From Brugia malayi (lineage: Eukaryota > Nematoda > Chromadorea > Rhabditida > Onchocercidae): a DNA stretch of 64,000 bases. A program made the translations under genes and the position numbers. The notes below the pieces were generated by a model. It saw nothing but the letters and a program-made list of their open reading frames with translations. It was not told where the DNA came from and ran no database searches. Below, piece after piece: positions 1 to 14,950 of this stretch; the first letter of the stretch is position 1; each line of letters starts with the position of its first letter. Location: contig NW_025062478.1 of the NCBI RefSeq assembly GCF_000002995.4, positions 930,001 to 994,000 on the forward strand, given 5' to 3'.

Positions 1-953
1 AGAAGTGAAAAAGAAAAAAGTAGACAATCAAATTTGTCACCAATTTTTTATCTTTTTTTTTTTTTGGTGACACTGACAGAGGATAGCATAGGGTTTACAA
101 CAAAAATACATTTTAACAATAGCGCTTAGACATTTGCAAGCTATTAAAATAAATCATTATCAGTAAAGATAATCATTATCAATATAAATATGCATATATT
201 CACTTAGATTAATTCATTTTTATATTCACTAAATAAATTTATTTCAATATGTTTAATTTTTAAAATGCATAAAAGTTGTGATTAGTATTTTGAAAAGATG
301 GAAAAAAGACGAAGCTTATTTTATTAATGATTGAAATAATATTTTTCAATTGATCGAAAATATTGATCGAAGGAATAAAAAAAAATACTGTTGATCAGCA
401 AACAAAGGTTAGCAAACAGAGTTATTTTAAGGCATAGTGCAATTTTTGAAATAATATGAAAAGTTTTAGCAATAACTATTTTAGTTTGATTTTTTTTTTT
501 TTTAGTTTAATTTTATTTTTTTTTTTTTTTTTTTTGCTGCATATTTCAAAAAAAAGTGCGAAAAAAAGAGAAATTTTTGCAATAAAACTTTGTCATAAAA
601 GTTATAAGTTATTTATAAGTATATATGGTATATTAAAGGTTAAGTTGTCATTTAATTATTATTATTATAATTTTTATGTTGTGTATTTTAATCAATTTAT
701 AGCATTAAATCTAGAAAAAAAGGATAATTAAAATGAATGTATTGGGAGTGTAAACAAATAAATTATTGTTTAATTTAAAAATTCAGAAGACTGAGTTATT
801 GACAAATTTATGCATCAAATTAGTATGAATAACAAATTCGGATTGTAATTATTCGACAATATCAGGCACAGTAATTTTTTGGTAAATTCAACTAATCATT
901 TATCAAATAAATTCTGTAATTAATTTAACAGCTGAAGACGGGTTCTGTTAATA
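1..953. other. AT-rich flank, no gene seen
   Basis: This stretch lies beyond the stop codon of the minus-strand channel gene and would contain its 3' UTR. I see long T and A runs (for example around 500-535) and no convincing exon on either strand. The short plus-strand reading frame near 456-731 is made of Phe, Lys, Asn and Tyr codons, as expected from AT-rich noncoding DNA. Confidence 0.6.
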
Positions 954-3900
954 CTAAAACAGGTATTCGGAATACCAGGACCAGTAGATCACCTGAAATA
1001 TACGAGCAGTTTATTTTTCGTTTTCCTTTTTTTTTCTAAACTACGTGAGTTGTTTATGGAATGTAAAAATCTATCAATTAATGAATGCAATGTTCAAAAT
1101 TATTTCAATATTAGTTGCGTAAAATTTTAAACGCAACTACTTGATTAAAACTTATTAGAACTTTTTCTCGAATTCGCAAGTTAAAAACATTTTTTAATTT
1201 AGTAAACAATTTAAAAAAAAAAAAAACTTTCATTGAAACATGCAAAAAATGCAGGAAAGATGATGCTTGATAAACGATCTATACGATCTGGTGTCCATGA
1301 AGTAGATTTCCAACTTGATCGACACCATTTCAACTCAAATCCTTCCACCGGATGCATAAACCTTTTCTCGAATTCGCAAACACCCTTTGGACTTGATTCA
1401 ACTCCTTTGATCTGGATTAATGATAAATAATTAAATTTTTTTTTTGATCAAACTAAATTAAACTACAATTTTCACAATTTTTTTTGATCTTTTATATTCT
1501 TTTAGGATCTAGATAACAATATAAATGATACTAAAAGATGGTTTTAGAACTTATTAGGAGAATGATAGTGTAATTAAGAATGATACTATGATCAAGAGGG
1601 ACACTGTAATCAGGAATAGTGCTGTAATCAATATATAGTCAGGAATGATACTGTAGTCAACATGTAATCAAGAATGATACTGTAAATAAGAATGTTAGTG
1701 TAATCAGGAACGGTACTGTAATCAATATATAACCAGGAATGATACTGTAATCAATATGCAAACAGGAATGATACTGTGATCAACATGTAATCATGAATGA
1801 TACTATAAATAAGAATGACAGTGTAATCAGGAACGGTACTGTAATCAATATATAGTCGAGAATGATACTGTAATCAACATATAATCAAGAATGATACTGT
1901 AATCAATATCCAATCAAGAATGATACTGTAATGACTATGTAATCAAGAATGATACTGTAATCAATATGTAATCAAGAATGATACTGTAATTAATATGTAA
2001 TCACAAATGATAATGCAGTCAGGATGAGTTAATTATTTCATTATACTTTTCTATTTTATAAAAATATATAAATCCAAAAAAAAACTTGCATTTTTACAGT
2101 ATGGTTTTCTTGGTCGCTGACCGCTTTCCATATTTTTCACTTTTGAACCAACTATTGCTAACTCAATTAATGATGAGAATATAAATGTCATTGAGACTAG
2201 CATCCATATATCTAAATAATTTAATATCAGTAATTAATTTAACTTGTACAAAAGAATGACTAAGCATTTGTCTACTTTAATTTATATATTAATAAAACTC
2301 ATTCAGTCCTTTCATAACATTTCTTTTTATAAATTTATATTTATTAATAATTATTGATTCTTTTATTTTCTAACATTGTAACTATTATTTTAAAATTATA
2401 GTTTTAAAAGTTTGATTTCAAATATCTCCCTTTTTTTAACTTGAAAAGAAAAATCAGATTATTTATTTTATTTTATTTTTTTTTTTCAAATAATTGTATA
2501 AAAACATTTAAAACATTTACCAATAGCTTTGATATAAGACACTCTAGGTAAATTTCTCATAATATTGCCAAATTGGAATATCATTGCTAGCAGAGCATTA
2601 ACACCAAGCATCGTTCGAGCTGGTATTGCACGAGGTCCCAACGAAAATGACACCCAACTAGAAAATAAAATTAAAAAAAAAAAAAAAAACGAATTTTTTT
2701 TTTTTGAAATTTCTTAAAAAGTCATTTTTAGAATTTGCTAAAAATTCAAATTGTTATATAATCAAAGAACAAAGTTAATTATTTGTTCTAGTGTTATTCA
2801 TGCTGTAAAAGTTTGCAATCAATCTTTGACTAATATTTGATAAGTTTACAAGCATACAAGAAAATTTAACACTCAAAAGTAAATTTATGATTTTAAACAT
2901 TGAACATAAATTTAGCAATTGCTTAATTCATCTCATTTGACTAAATTTTATGTGATTATCAGTCTAAAATGCTGAACAAATTTCTGATTTTAAATTTCAA
3001 TTGCAATTAAACGATTAAAATTAAAGTTTAACTTTTACAATCAGTACTAAATTTTCTTCCAATGGTTGCTTAATTCATCTCATTTGACTAAACTTTATGT
3101 GATTAGCAATCTAAAAGACTGAATAAATTTAAATTTCAGTTCCAATTAAACGATTAAAATTGAAGTTTAAATTTTACAATCAGTGCTAAATTTTCTTCCA
3201 GTGGTTAAATTTCCAAAAATAAATTACCTAATGAAAATGGTAAGATAAGTGGGAACATAAGCCTGCATGAAATACCATATGCAGCGCCTTTCAAATGTTA
3301 AATTCACATGTAATTCATCCCACATTCCGGCTGGATATTTCTAAATTTAAAATTTACATTATCTAAAACTAATTTTAAATTTCAATTCTAATTAACTAAT
3401 CGAAATAAAGTTACGGTTTATTAATTTGAATACTGAATTAATTACAATTTTATTAATGCAAAAAATTTATTTAATTAAGCCCATATGTGCGTTACTATCC
3501 AAATATTTTAACATTAGAATTAAAAAACTTTTTCGAATTATAAAAATTATTTGAAAACAAAAATTTTTTAGTGACAATTGCACCTTTTTTTTTTTTAATT
3601 ATGAGAGAGATTCGCTAAGCTACAAAGTTTAGAAATTGAATTGAATTGAAGAAATGAAAAAAAAAAAAAAAAATGAGATTCGTATATTTGTTATGAAAAA
3701 AATATTAATATTACCTCTATCCTGAGAGTTGATGTGATATTAATTAAAATGAAATCAGGTAGTAATATTTCACTAACAGTATAAACTGGATTAGGATTAA
3801 TTGTATTCCAACGCATTCGTACCTCTTGATTATTATAATTAAAACTAAAATTAAATTCATTTACTATAATTGTCAAAATATTTATTATCTTCAATTGTTA

Positions 3901-6900
3901 GGTAAAAATTTTATCAAATAAGTTGAATTAATCATAATGCAAAAAATCCACCTTTTTCTCAGATATTAAAGTTATTGTATTTACTTTTTTTTTTTTCTTT
4001 CTACATTTTTCATATATTTCATTTTTACCTTTCATAAATTAAATAACAAGTTTGCACATCCATTGGAAAATTCGATAAATCCATAACACATGGCCCTTTA
4101 ACTCGAACTCTCTGTAATTAATTATAAATTAATAGTAATGAATTTTACATTTTAAACTTATTGCAATAGAATTAAATCATTTGGACAATTTAGGTTTTAT
4201 TTTCTTTTAAAAATTTTTGAAACTTTTTATTAAATCATAAATTTCAATTTCAATTTTAGTATTAATAACAAAATATTGGTTATTGATTTAATCTTTTTTT
4301 TTTTAAAGATTTATTACTGCTATTATTATCAGTGAATTAAAAAAAAAAAAAAATTTAACTTACATAATTGACCCAAACAGTACCATTTGGATAAAGCATC
4401 AGGAAAATATTCCTAAAATGCTAAAATAACAATCATTTATTTAGCAATCTAATTTACTTTGCTAATTTTCATAAAATGAAAATTTATAAACTTTTTTAGT
4501 CAATAAATCTTAACATATTTTATTTTATAAAAAGTTAAAATTAAAAAGTAAAAAAGAAGTAAAAAAAAAAAAAAAAAATATTCCTGAAAGGTGATTCATG
4601 AATTTCGGCAATTTTACTATTGATAAAACAACTGTTAGGTGTCCAAAGTCGATCCAAAACTTGATGATTTAACGATAAATTATCTTTGCATGGATTATGA
4701 CTTTCGAAATTTAAAGCAGGATCAAGCCACATTTCATTGATATAAATTTCCATCTAAATTAAATCATTTAAAAAAAAAAAAAATGTTAAAAAGAATTTAT
4801 TTTTTTTGAAAAAAAGAGTAAAATTACATATTATCAAAAAGAAAATGCTTTTATTAATATTAAAAACCGAAAAAAAAAAAAACCAAAATTATAAAATAGA
4901 ACAAATAAAAAAGAATTAAATTTATTAAAAAGAAGTTAAATTTAATTTTTTAATCATATTGTATTACTTTTGAGAATTTCATATTTTGTTATTTTTTAAT
5001 TCATTTATTGCTAATTGTTTCAATAATTTTTGTTCATTATAGATTTCAATTCTTTTTAAACCATTTAAATTCTTTTTTTTTTCTTCTTTAAAAATATTTG
5101 AAATTATTAAATTTACTTCATCATTATCACTATAACAGAAAGAAAAACGAAAAATCGCTATAATAATGCTTGAAATTGCACAAAATCACTATAATAGAAT
5201 GATATGTCAAGAATGATAAATGATATAATGAATTGGTAAGGAATGTTAGGAATAAAAGAAATTCAAACTTCAAATTAAATTGTGTAAATTAAGAAAAAAA
5301 AAAACAAAAACGAATGATCATTTCTTTTCTAATTTTTGCAACCTTTTTCTTAAAAATTTTTCCAATTAAACATAGAATAAAATAAATTTAGCATTTTTTA
5401 ATTATTAATTATTATAAAATACTAATTAATAAATATGCATTGGTAGTAATTAGTTAAAGTAATTAATCAATTAGCTATAAAATTTTAGGTAAAAATTTAC
5501 CTCAAAATCATTGGTAATTTCATTAATTGATGTAATTGATTGTATCCAAAATTCGACAGCAACATCAACTCCAGTTTCCACTTCAATTGATTGAATTTAT
5601 TTTAAATATTGCAAGAAAAAAAAATTTATTGATTGATGAAAAGAGTAATAGTTCAATGAGTTATAAACTTATTTTTTTCTAAAAAGTAATAACAAAAATG
5701 AAAGGTTAGTTTTTTTTAAAAAAAATTTAAATTAAATTTGATCATATAGCAGATGTTTGATGTGTTATTGACATCAATTCAAAAAGAAAATGTTAATTCG
5801 AACAATGAATTTCATTTCTTAATTCTTTGAAATTAAAAAAAAAAAAAAGAAGGAAAGAAAGAAAAATCATTTAATACCTACCATAATCATATAAATTGAT
5901 TTAAAAAAAAATAAAATTATTTGACAATCAATGAATTTGATAAATATATATTAAATTATTAATAAAATTAACAATTAAAAAGAAAATAAAATAATATAAT
6001 TTCTGCAATTTTTTTTTAAAATTTGATCTCTTTAACTTCATAAATGTTTCTTTCTTCTTTTTTAAATTATAAATTCCAAATTATTGGAAAATTAGCTTTG
6101 CTATTAAAAAATTATTTAAAGATCATTCGAATCAAAAAAAATCAAAAAATCCCCTCAATGACTTTTATAGATATTTTAAAATGTAAATTTTATATATTTT
6201 TAAAAGTAGAAAGGCAAACAAAAAAAAAAAAAATTTTTATTTTTTCATCATCCAAAAATCTTCCATCTATCTTTTCCTTCCTTTTTTTTACTAGCAAAAT
6301 AAACTAATTGAAAATGACAACTCTTTAGTGAATTGTCATTTTGCTTAGATATTTGCTTAGCAATGGCCGCTTGTTAAGAATTATAGAAAATAATAAAAAA
6401 TAAAAAGTAAAATTATTCTATAATTTATTCACTACAAAAAAAAAAAAAAAAAAAAAGAAAAAATGTCATTTAAAATTTAAATTTAAAAATTTAAACAAAA
6501 AATTAAAATAGAATTATTTTTATTATTTCTTATTTCCTTTCTTTTTTGCACATTTATTTTTCATTAAATTTTTATTAATAAAATTTAAAAGCTATTGCTA
6601 ATAGCCAAAGTAATATGATGTTAGTTGTTTATTAACAAAAAATAAACTTCCTCAATTTGTTTACTTTATTTAAGCTAAATTTTCATTCCAGTTCATTTAA
6701 TAAGCTGATAAAATGATAAAAAATACATTTGATTATTGATTTATCGCTTTTTTTAATTATTATTTTTTCAAAAAAAAAAAATATCAATAAAATAATTAGG
6801 TAAATTATATAAAATATAATTTGTAGATGAGAAAAAGTTGATTTTTTTTTTCTCATCTTATTACAAAAAAAAGGAAAAAATTTGTTGACAATATTAAAAT

Positions 6901-9900
6901 TAATGTTAATATTTTGCACTTAAAATATTAAAGTTAAAAATTCAAAATACGTGCAAATGAATACTTTAAATTTAAACATAAATCAAATTAATTAACAAAA
7001 TGAGCAATAACGCAACGAAGTAATGTGCACGTTGTAGTTTTATTGTAGTATGAAAAAGTGAACGGCAAAAAAATGTGCCAATGTAATTAGTCTTATCTAA
7101 TTGAAAATGTTGCAAAATTTCAATCAAATTAATTAATCATTCAAAATATAACGTTTTGAAATTAAACGATCACGCAAACAATTTTTTTGTTACATTTAAA
7201 ATCTATTAGTAAACAATTTTTTCTTACCTTAAAATCTATTAGTAAACAATTTTTCTGTTACATTTAAAATCTATCACGTAAACAATTTTTTCTTACCTTA
7301 AAATCTATTAGTAAACAATTTTTCATACCTTAAAATCTATTAGTAAACAATTTTTCTGTTACATTTAAAATCTATCACGTAAACAATTTTTTCTTACCTT
7401 AAAATCTATTAGTAAACAATTTTTTCTTACCTTAAAATCTATTAGTAAACAATTTTTCTGTTACATTTAAAATCTATCACGTAAACAATTTTTTCTTACC
7501 TTAAAATCTATTAGTAAACAATTTTTTCTTACCTTAAAATCTATTAGTAAACAATTTTTCTGTTACATTTAAAATCTATCACGTAAACAATTTTTTCTTA
7601 CCTTAAAATCTATTAGTAAACAATTTTTTCTTACCTTAAAATCTATTAGTAAACAATTTTTCTGTTACATTTAAAATCTATCACGTAAACAATTTTTTCT
7701 TACCTTAAAATCTATTAGTAAACAATTTTTTCTTACCTTAAAATCTATTAGTAAACAATTTTTCTGTTACATTTAAAATCTATCACGTAAACAATTTTTT
7801 CTTACCTTAAAATCTATTAGTAAACAATTTTTTCTTACCTTAAAATCTATTAGTAAACAATTTTTCTGTTACATTTAAAATCTATCACGTAAACAATTTT
7901 TTCTTACCTTAAAATCTATTAGTAAACAATTTTTTCTTACCTTAAAATCTATTAGTAAACAATTTTTCTGTTACATTTAAAATCTATCACGTAAACAATT
8001 TTTTACTTAAAATCTTTACCTTAAAATCTATCACGTAAACAATTTTTTCTTACCTTAAAATCTATTAGTAAACAATTTTTTCATACCTTAAAATCTATTA
8101 GTAAACAATTTTTTCATTCCTTAAAATCTATTAGTAAACAATTTTTCTGTTACATTTAAAATCTATCACGTAAACAATTTTTTCTTACCTTAAAATCTAT
8201 TAGTAAACAATTTTTTCTTACCTTAAAATCTATTAGTAAACAATTTTTCTGTTACATTTAAAATCTATCACGTAAACAATTTTTTCTTACCTTAAAATCT
8301 ATTAGTAAACAATTTTTTCATACCTTAAAATCTATTAGTAAACAATTTTTCTGTTACATTTAAAATCTATCACGTAAACAATTTTTTCTTACCTTAAAAT
8401 CTATTAGTAAACAATTTTTTCTTACCTTAAAATCTATTAGTAAACAATTTTTCTGTTACATTTAAAATCTATCACGTAAACAATTTTTCTTACCTTAAAA
8501 TCTATTAGTAAACAATTTTTTCTTACCTTAAAATCTATTAGTAAACAATTTTTCTGTTACATTTAAAATCTATCACGTAAACAATTTTTTCTTACCTTAA
8601 AATCTATTAGTAAACAATTTTTTCTTACCTTAAAATCTATTAGTAAACAATTTTTCTGTTACATTTAAAATCTATCACGTAAACAATTTTTTCTTACCTT
8701 AAAATCTATCACGTAAACAATTTTTTTTTACCTTAAAATCTATTAGTAAACAATTTTTCTGTTACATTTAAAATCTATCACGTAAACAATTTTTTCTTAC
8801 CTTAAAATCTATTAGTAAACAATTTTTTCATACCTTAAAATCTATCACGTAAACAATTTTTTCTTACCTTAAAATCTATTAGTAAACAATTTTTTCATAC
8901 CTTAAAATCTATTAGTAAACAATTTTTTCATTCCTTAAAATCTATTAGTAAACAATTTTTCTGTTACATTTAAAATCTATCACGTAAACAATTTTTTCTT
9001 ACCTTAAAATCTATTAATAAACAATTTCTTGTTACCTTAAAATCTACCACGTAAACAATTTTATCATACCTTAAAATCTATCACGTAAACAATTTTTTCT
9101 TACCTTAAAATCTATCACGTAAACAATTTTTTCTTACCTTAAAATCTATTAGTAAACAATTTTTTCATACCTTAAAATCTATTAGTAAACAATTTTTTCA
9201 TACCTTAAAATCTATTAGTAAACAGTTTTTCTGTTACATTTAAAATCTATCACGTAAACAATTTTTTCTTACCTTAAAATCTATTAATAAACAATTTCTT
9301 GTTACCTTAAAATCTACCACGTAAACAATTTTTTCATTCCTTAAAATTTATTAGTAAGCAATTTTTTCTTACCTTAAAATCTATTAGGAAACAATTTTCA
9401 GTTATCTGTAATTACGCATTAACTTATTAAGTAACCAACTGCTAAGTTTCAACAAAAAAAAAAAAAAAAAAAAAGAAAAATTTGATATAAAAATTGTTCA
9501 CTAAATTTTAATCCATAAAATTTTTCAATATTTAAATATAAATGAAATGAAAAGCTCACTTTTCCGAGTGAATTTATCAAATTATTACTCTAATGCAAAA
9601 AAAAAAAAAAAAAAAACTTTGCCTATTTTTTGCGCTTATTTTATAAAACTTTAAGGCAAAAAACAAATATCCCAAACTGATAATAAGACTAAAATTTCTA
9701 GCGTAGCATTTTTATATTATCTTTAAGTTTAACAACAATTCATGCATATATATAAATGTAAATATATTTATAGTGTTCAAAAATTTTTCAATAAACATTC
9801 AAAAAAAAATTTTTAATTAATTAATTAATTCAAAAAAGAAAAAAATTCATTCGCTTGAACAGATTTTACTTAACTTAAACGATTTACTTAAATGTTCTTA

Positions 9901-10141
9901 ATAAACATTTAAGACGGTTTTTTTTTTTTAATTAACTAACTCAAAAAAAAAAAGAAAATTCATTTACCTAAATAAATTTTATTTAAAAATGATTTACTTA
10001 ATAATGTGCTTAATTTTTTTTTTTTTTAAATTAGTTAACTCAAAAAAAAAAAAATTCATTTACTTAATCTTTAAGTTTAATAACAGTTCAATTTACTTAA
10101 ACAAATTTTATTTAAAAATGATCTACATAAAAATTTACTCT

Positions 10142-10177
<36 letters not shown>

Positions 10178-10498
10178 GTTAACACAAAAAATAAAAAAAA
10201 AATGAAAAAATCATTCACTTAAATTAATTTACTTAAAATAATACCAAATAATCTATCACAAATGCAAAAATAAACGCATAAAATAAACATTATACATTGT
10301 TTCGTAAAGTATTTTCAGAAATTTTAATAACCCTCGGGAATTTCATTTTGCACTTAAAAAAATTTGAATTAGTTCCAGCAACCAACTCTCTAGCATTTAG
10401 TTTTATACATTAAAAAAAAAATGTTTTTATTTTTATTTTTGTTTTATTTTATTTTTTTTTTTTTTTTTTTTTTTGTATTAAATTTGACAAACAAGATG

Positions 10499-10534
<36 letters not shown>

Positions 10535-13500
10535 AAAAATTGCTAAGACCAAAAGAGAAAAAAAAAATTTTTTTTTTTTTTTTTTTGATTGAAAAGCTTA
10601 ACTATCATTTAATTTTCCATTTGCTTACATAAGTATTTGAGTAATGCAAAAAGTCAAAAGCTAATTTAAAAAAGATTGAAAATCGCATTAAATAAACTAT
10701 CATCATCCATTCTTTACTTATTTAGAACGAAAATTGTTTATAAGTCAGTAAAGTGCTCCTTTAAATGCATCAAAGAGTTAAATGAAAAAAAAAAAAAAAC
10801 TAGTAAATTACAAAGAGAGAGAGAGAGAGAGAGAGGAAGTAATTTTTGAAATGAATAAATAGAACATATTTTAAGTAAATAAGTAATATAAGAATGTTAA
10901 CATTATCATTATTAAATTTAGTAGAAATGATTTCCTGCTATTTCAATATAGTTTTGTACTTATGAAATTTAAATTTTATTATTTTCAAAAATTTTATTAT
11001 TATTATTATTAGATTCAATACAAATGATTGTGAAATAATTGAAAACATTTTTGTGTTTAAAAATTTCAAATTTTAGTAATTTCAAAAATTTTATTACCAT
11101 TATTATATTTATTATAAATAAATCTGTGTTATTGGAAAATATTTTTGTGTTTAAAAATTTCAAATTTTATAAAAAAAAAAAAAAAAAAAAAAAACATCAA
11201 ATTTTAGTATTATCAAAAATTTTATTACAATTATTAAATTTAGTGCACATAATTCTGTGTTAATTGAAAATATTTTTATATTTAAAAGTTTCAAATTTTA
11301 GTATTTTCAAAAATTTTATTACCATTATTAAATTCAGTACAGATGATTCTCGGATATTTGCTTGTAAAATTCAAATTTCAGTATTTTTGAAAATTAAAAA
11401 ATTTTTTTTTATGATTATTTATTGATGCTGCATTTTTGTAATTTGATAATTTTATTTCTGCAGATTAATTATCCCATCGATATCATCATACAATAAAGAA
11501 ATCTAGTTGAATATTGCATTTTTTTTTGGAATGCAATATTTAAATTAAATTTAATTCAAGTTAAAAATTTCAAATTAATACTTTTAAAAATTAAAATTTT
11601 TATTTCCAAGATTATAGTTTGCATGGAAGTTTACTTCTTACATTGAAATATTAAATTTTTCTCATAAAAAAATTTGTTTTTTTAAATTGAATTGAGACTA
11701 AGTTATTTCTTTTGTTTGTTTAAAATTGTCAAATTTTGAAATAGCAAAAAAAAAAACTAAATTTTTTTAACAATGTCAAGAGCAAAAGTTAAATTTTCAT
11801 TCTTTGCATATGTCAGCAGTTATCAATTATTCAATGACAGTTAGTTATTTCAAGCTGAAAGAATGAAAGCTTTAAAAAATATTTAAATATATGACATGTT
11901 ATTTTAAAGTTTAAAATATTCAATTAGCTATTGCTGTTGCGACAGCAAATTTCATTTGAAAAGTTTAAATGTTAACAAAAAAAAAAAAAAAAACGAATTA
12001 AAGATTTTTAAGGAAAAGTTTAAAACATTTAAATAAAATATGCAACTTTTTAACGTCACAAAACGATAAAGTGATTAGCATACTAAATGACATTTTAATT
12101 CTTTTAACTTATCAATTTTTGAAATGTTAAAAAAAAATTTGAATAAAGCTCTTTTTAAAATTGCAGTTATTATTATCATTATTGTAGTAATATATATAGT
12201 AATTTCTATTATAGCTATCATTATATTAAAAAATTATGGTTATCATCATTATATTAAAATTATGGTTATCATTATTACATTGAAATTATAGGTACCAATA
12301 TGATATTAAAATTTTAGTTATTATTAAAATTATATTAAAGCTATAGCTATCATTGTTAGATTAAAATTATGCTATCATCATTATTATATTAAACTACAAT
12401 CATCATTTTATGGAAATCATAGTTATCATTATTATATTAAATTATAGCTATCATTGTTTTATTGATATCACAGTTATCATTAGTATACTGAACTATAGTA
12501 ATCATTGTTTTACTAAAATCATAGCTATCATTATTATATTAAATTATAGCTATCATTGTATTAATAAAAATATACTTATCATTGTATTAATAAAATCATA
12601 GTTATCATTATTATATGAATTATAATTATCATTGTTCTAATAAAATTATAATCATCATTGCTCTATCAAATCATAATTATTACTATCATATAAAATTGCA
12701 ATTATCATTGTTCTATCAAAATATAGCTATCATTATCATATAAATATATAATCACCATTGTTCTAATAAAATTATAGCTATCATACTTATATAAAAATAT
12801 AATTATCATTGTTCTTTATAGTTATCATTATCATATAAATTATAACTATCATTGTTCTATTAAATTTATAACTATTATTACTAATATTTTTACCATTTTT
12901 ATACATTTGATAGTGAATTATTCAAAAATTGATGCACATTTATTGAAAATATAGTTGAAAAATTTATTCGCAATCAATAAAAAATTTTTGATGAAGTTAC
13001 CACTTAAATTAAATTTCATATGCTAAAATGATGATAGCAGGGTAGTAGTAGTGGTATTGTCAACAACTTTTTTATGATACTTATTTATCATTTCGCTTAT
13101 CTTTTCAACATCACTTAAACATTTCTTCATTCATTTATCATCTTCTTCAAAAAAAAATAAAAAAATAAAACTGAAAAACACAATCAAATTAAAAAAGAAA
13201 GAAAAAACTACAACCTTTTCTCTCTCTCTCTCACTCTCTCTCTCGCTTTTCCCTTTTTGAAATCTTTTTTTTTATTTGAAATTTTTTCCCGGAGGATATT
13301 TTCAAATTCACTTTTTAAAGCTTATCACTCATCCATAAATAAATGTATATGTACATATATTCATGCAATAGCAATTTCTTCTGTCCTTTTCATTAATTTT
13401 TTTTTTTTGAAGTAATTCAAATAAATTCATTTTTCCGCTTTGACATTTTAGTGCGCAAATGGTAAATTTTTTCCGCCTCTTACATAAATCTTTTCATTCA

Positions 13501-14919
13501 TGCATAAAGGGAAAACTTTTTTCATTCTTTTACATTTTTCATGTTAAAAAAAAAAAAAAAAAGTTGAATTGATCCTTGAGATTTTTGCTTTTATTTTTTT
13601 TTTCTTTTTTAATTTTAATTTTTTTTTTTTTTGAACAATTTTTCATTACCAATTGATTTTAAGCAAATTGATGAACAACAGCAATGGGATTAATATATTT
13701 TTTTTTTATCCAATTTTCAAAAACTTTTTTTTTTTTTGCCATAATTTAAAAATAAAAAAAAAAAAAAAAAAAAAAAAACTTCAAACTATATATCATTTTG
13801 TTATGAAAAAAAAAAAAGAAAAGTACAAACTTATATAATTTAATAATAAGGAAATTTGCATAACGAATGAAAATAGATAAGAAAAGCGATCAAAGATTAA
13901 TTCAAAAATGATAAAATACGAATGCAAATTTATTCAATAATATATTTTCAACTATTTTTATGTCTTTTTTCTTTTTTTCTTTCAAGCAATTTTCTTAGAT
14001 TTAAAAACAAAAAAATTACAAAATTTCAAATTGCAATTAATTAAAAAAAAAAAAAAAAAATTTACAAATTAATTGATAATAAAAATTTGGAAATAATACA
14101 TTTTGAGATAAGTTACTTTTTAATAATTTTCAAACAAACAAACAAAAAAAAAAAAAAAACAAAAATCTTAAATGTTTTGAATATTTTTAAATTAGTTTCA
14201 TTTAAATAAAAGATTCATTTTTTTGTGGAAAAAAAGAATACACTTACTTTTAATTATTTTCATTAAATTTATTGATTGGTGAAAAATTTTTATCACCAAA
14301 TTATCAGCAAATTTATTTCAATCTCTTTTCTAAATTAGCTAAACAAATGATTGAAATCATTGCGCTATATCAAATATCAAATTATATCATAAGTTATCAT
14401 TTTTTAATTAAATTTTAAAATGTAATTTATAAAATAGCTTTAGAGTAATTTATCAAATTCCGCTAATTTATTTAGCTAATAAGAAAAATAAATTTTATAA
14501 TTTTTGTTGAAATAGAAATAAAATTTTCGTCTATTATTAGATATACAAAATAATTATGAATTAATAAATTTTTTAAATCTGTTTAGAAATTTCAAAAAAA
14601 AAAAAATAAAAATTTTTGAAATGTTAGAATAATTATTATATGTACGTACTTTTTTTCCTTTTATTTTTTTCATTATCATATCCTGTACATCAGTTAGGTA
14701 ATTATTATAATTTAAAAGTTAAAAATTGCAATTAAATGGTAATTTTAGCAAAAAAGTACTTCCCCTCCTCTCTTCTTTTTCAAAAAGTACTATCAAACAA
14801 AAAATTGCTATAAAGCAATTTTCTAATCTTTTTTTTATTCTTATTGAAATTATTTGAATAATTTTGATTTTAAGTCAACTGAAAAGATTTTTTTTCATAT
14901 TGTAAGATAGAAAAGAAAA

Positions 14920-14950
<31 letters not shown>

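Noticed and set aside
1233..1430. Plus-strand 65-codon frame ([16 protein letters not shown]...)
   Set aside because: It is the antisense shadow of the channel gene's M3-M4/M4 exon on the minus strand, which shows strong family conservation.
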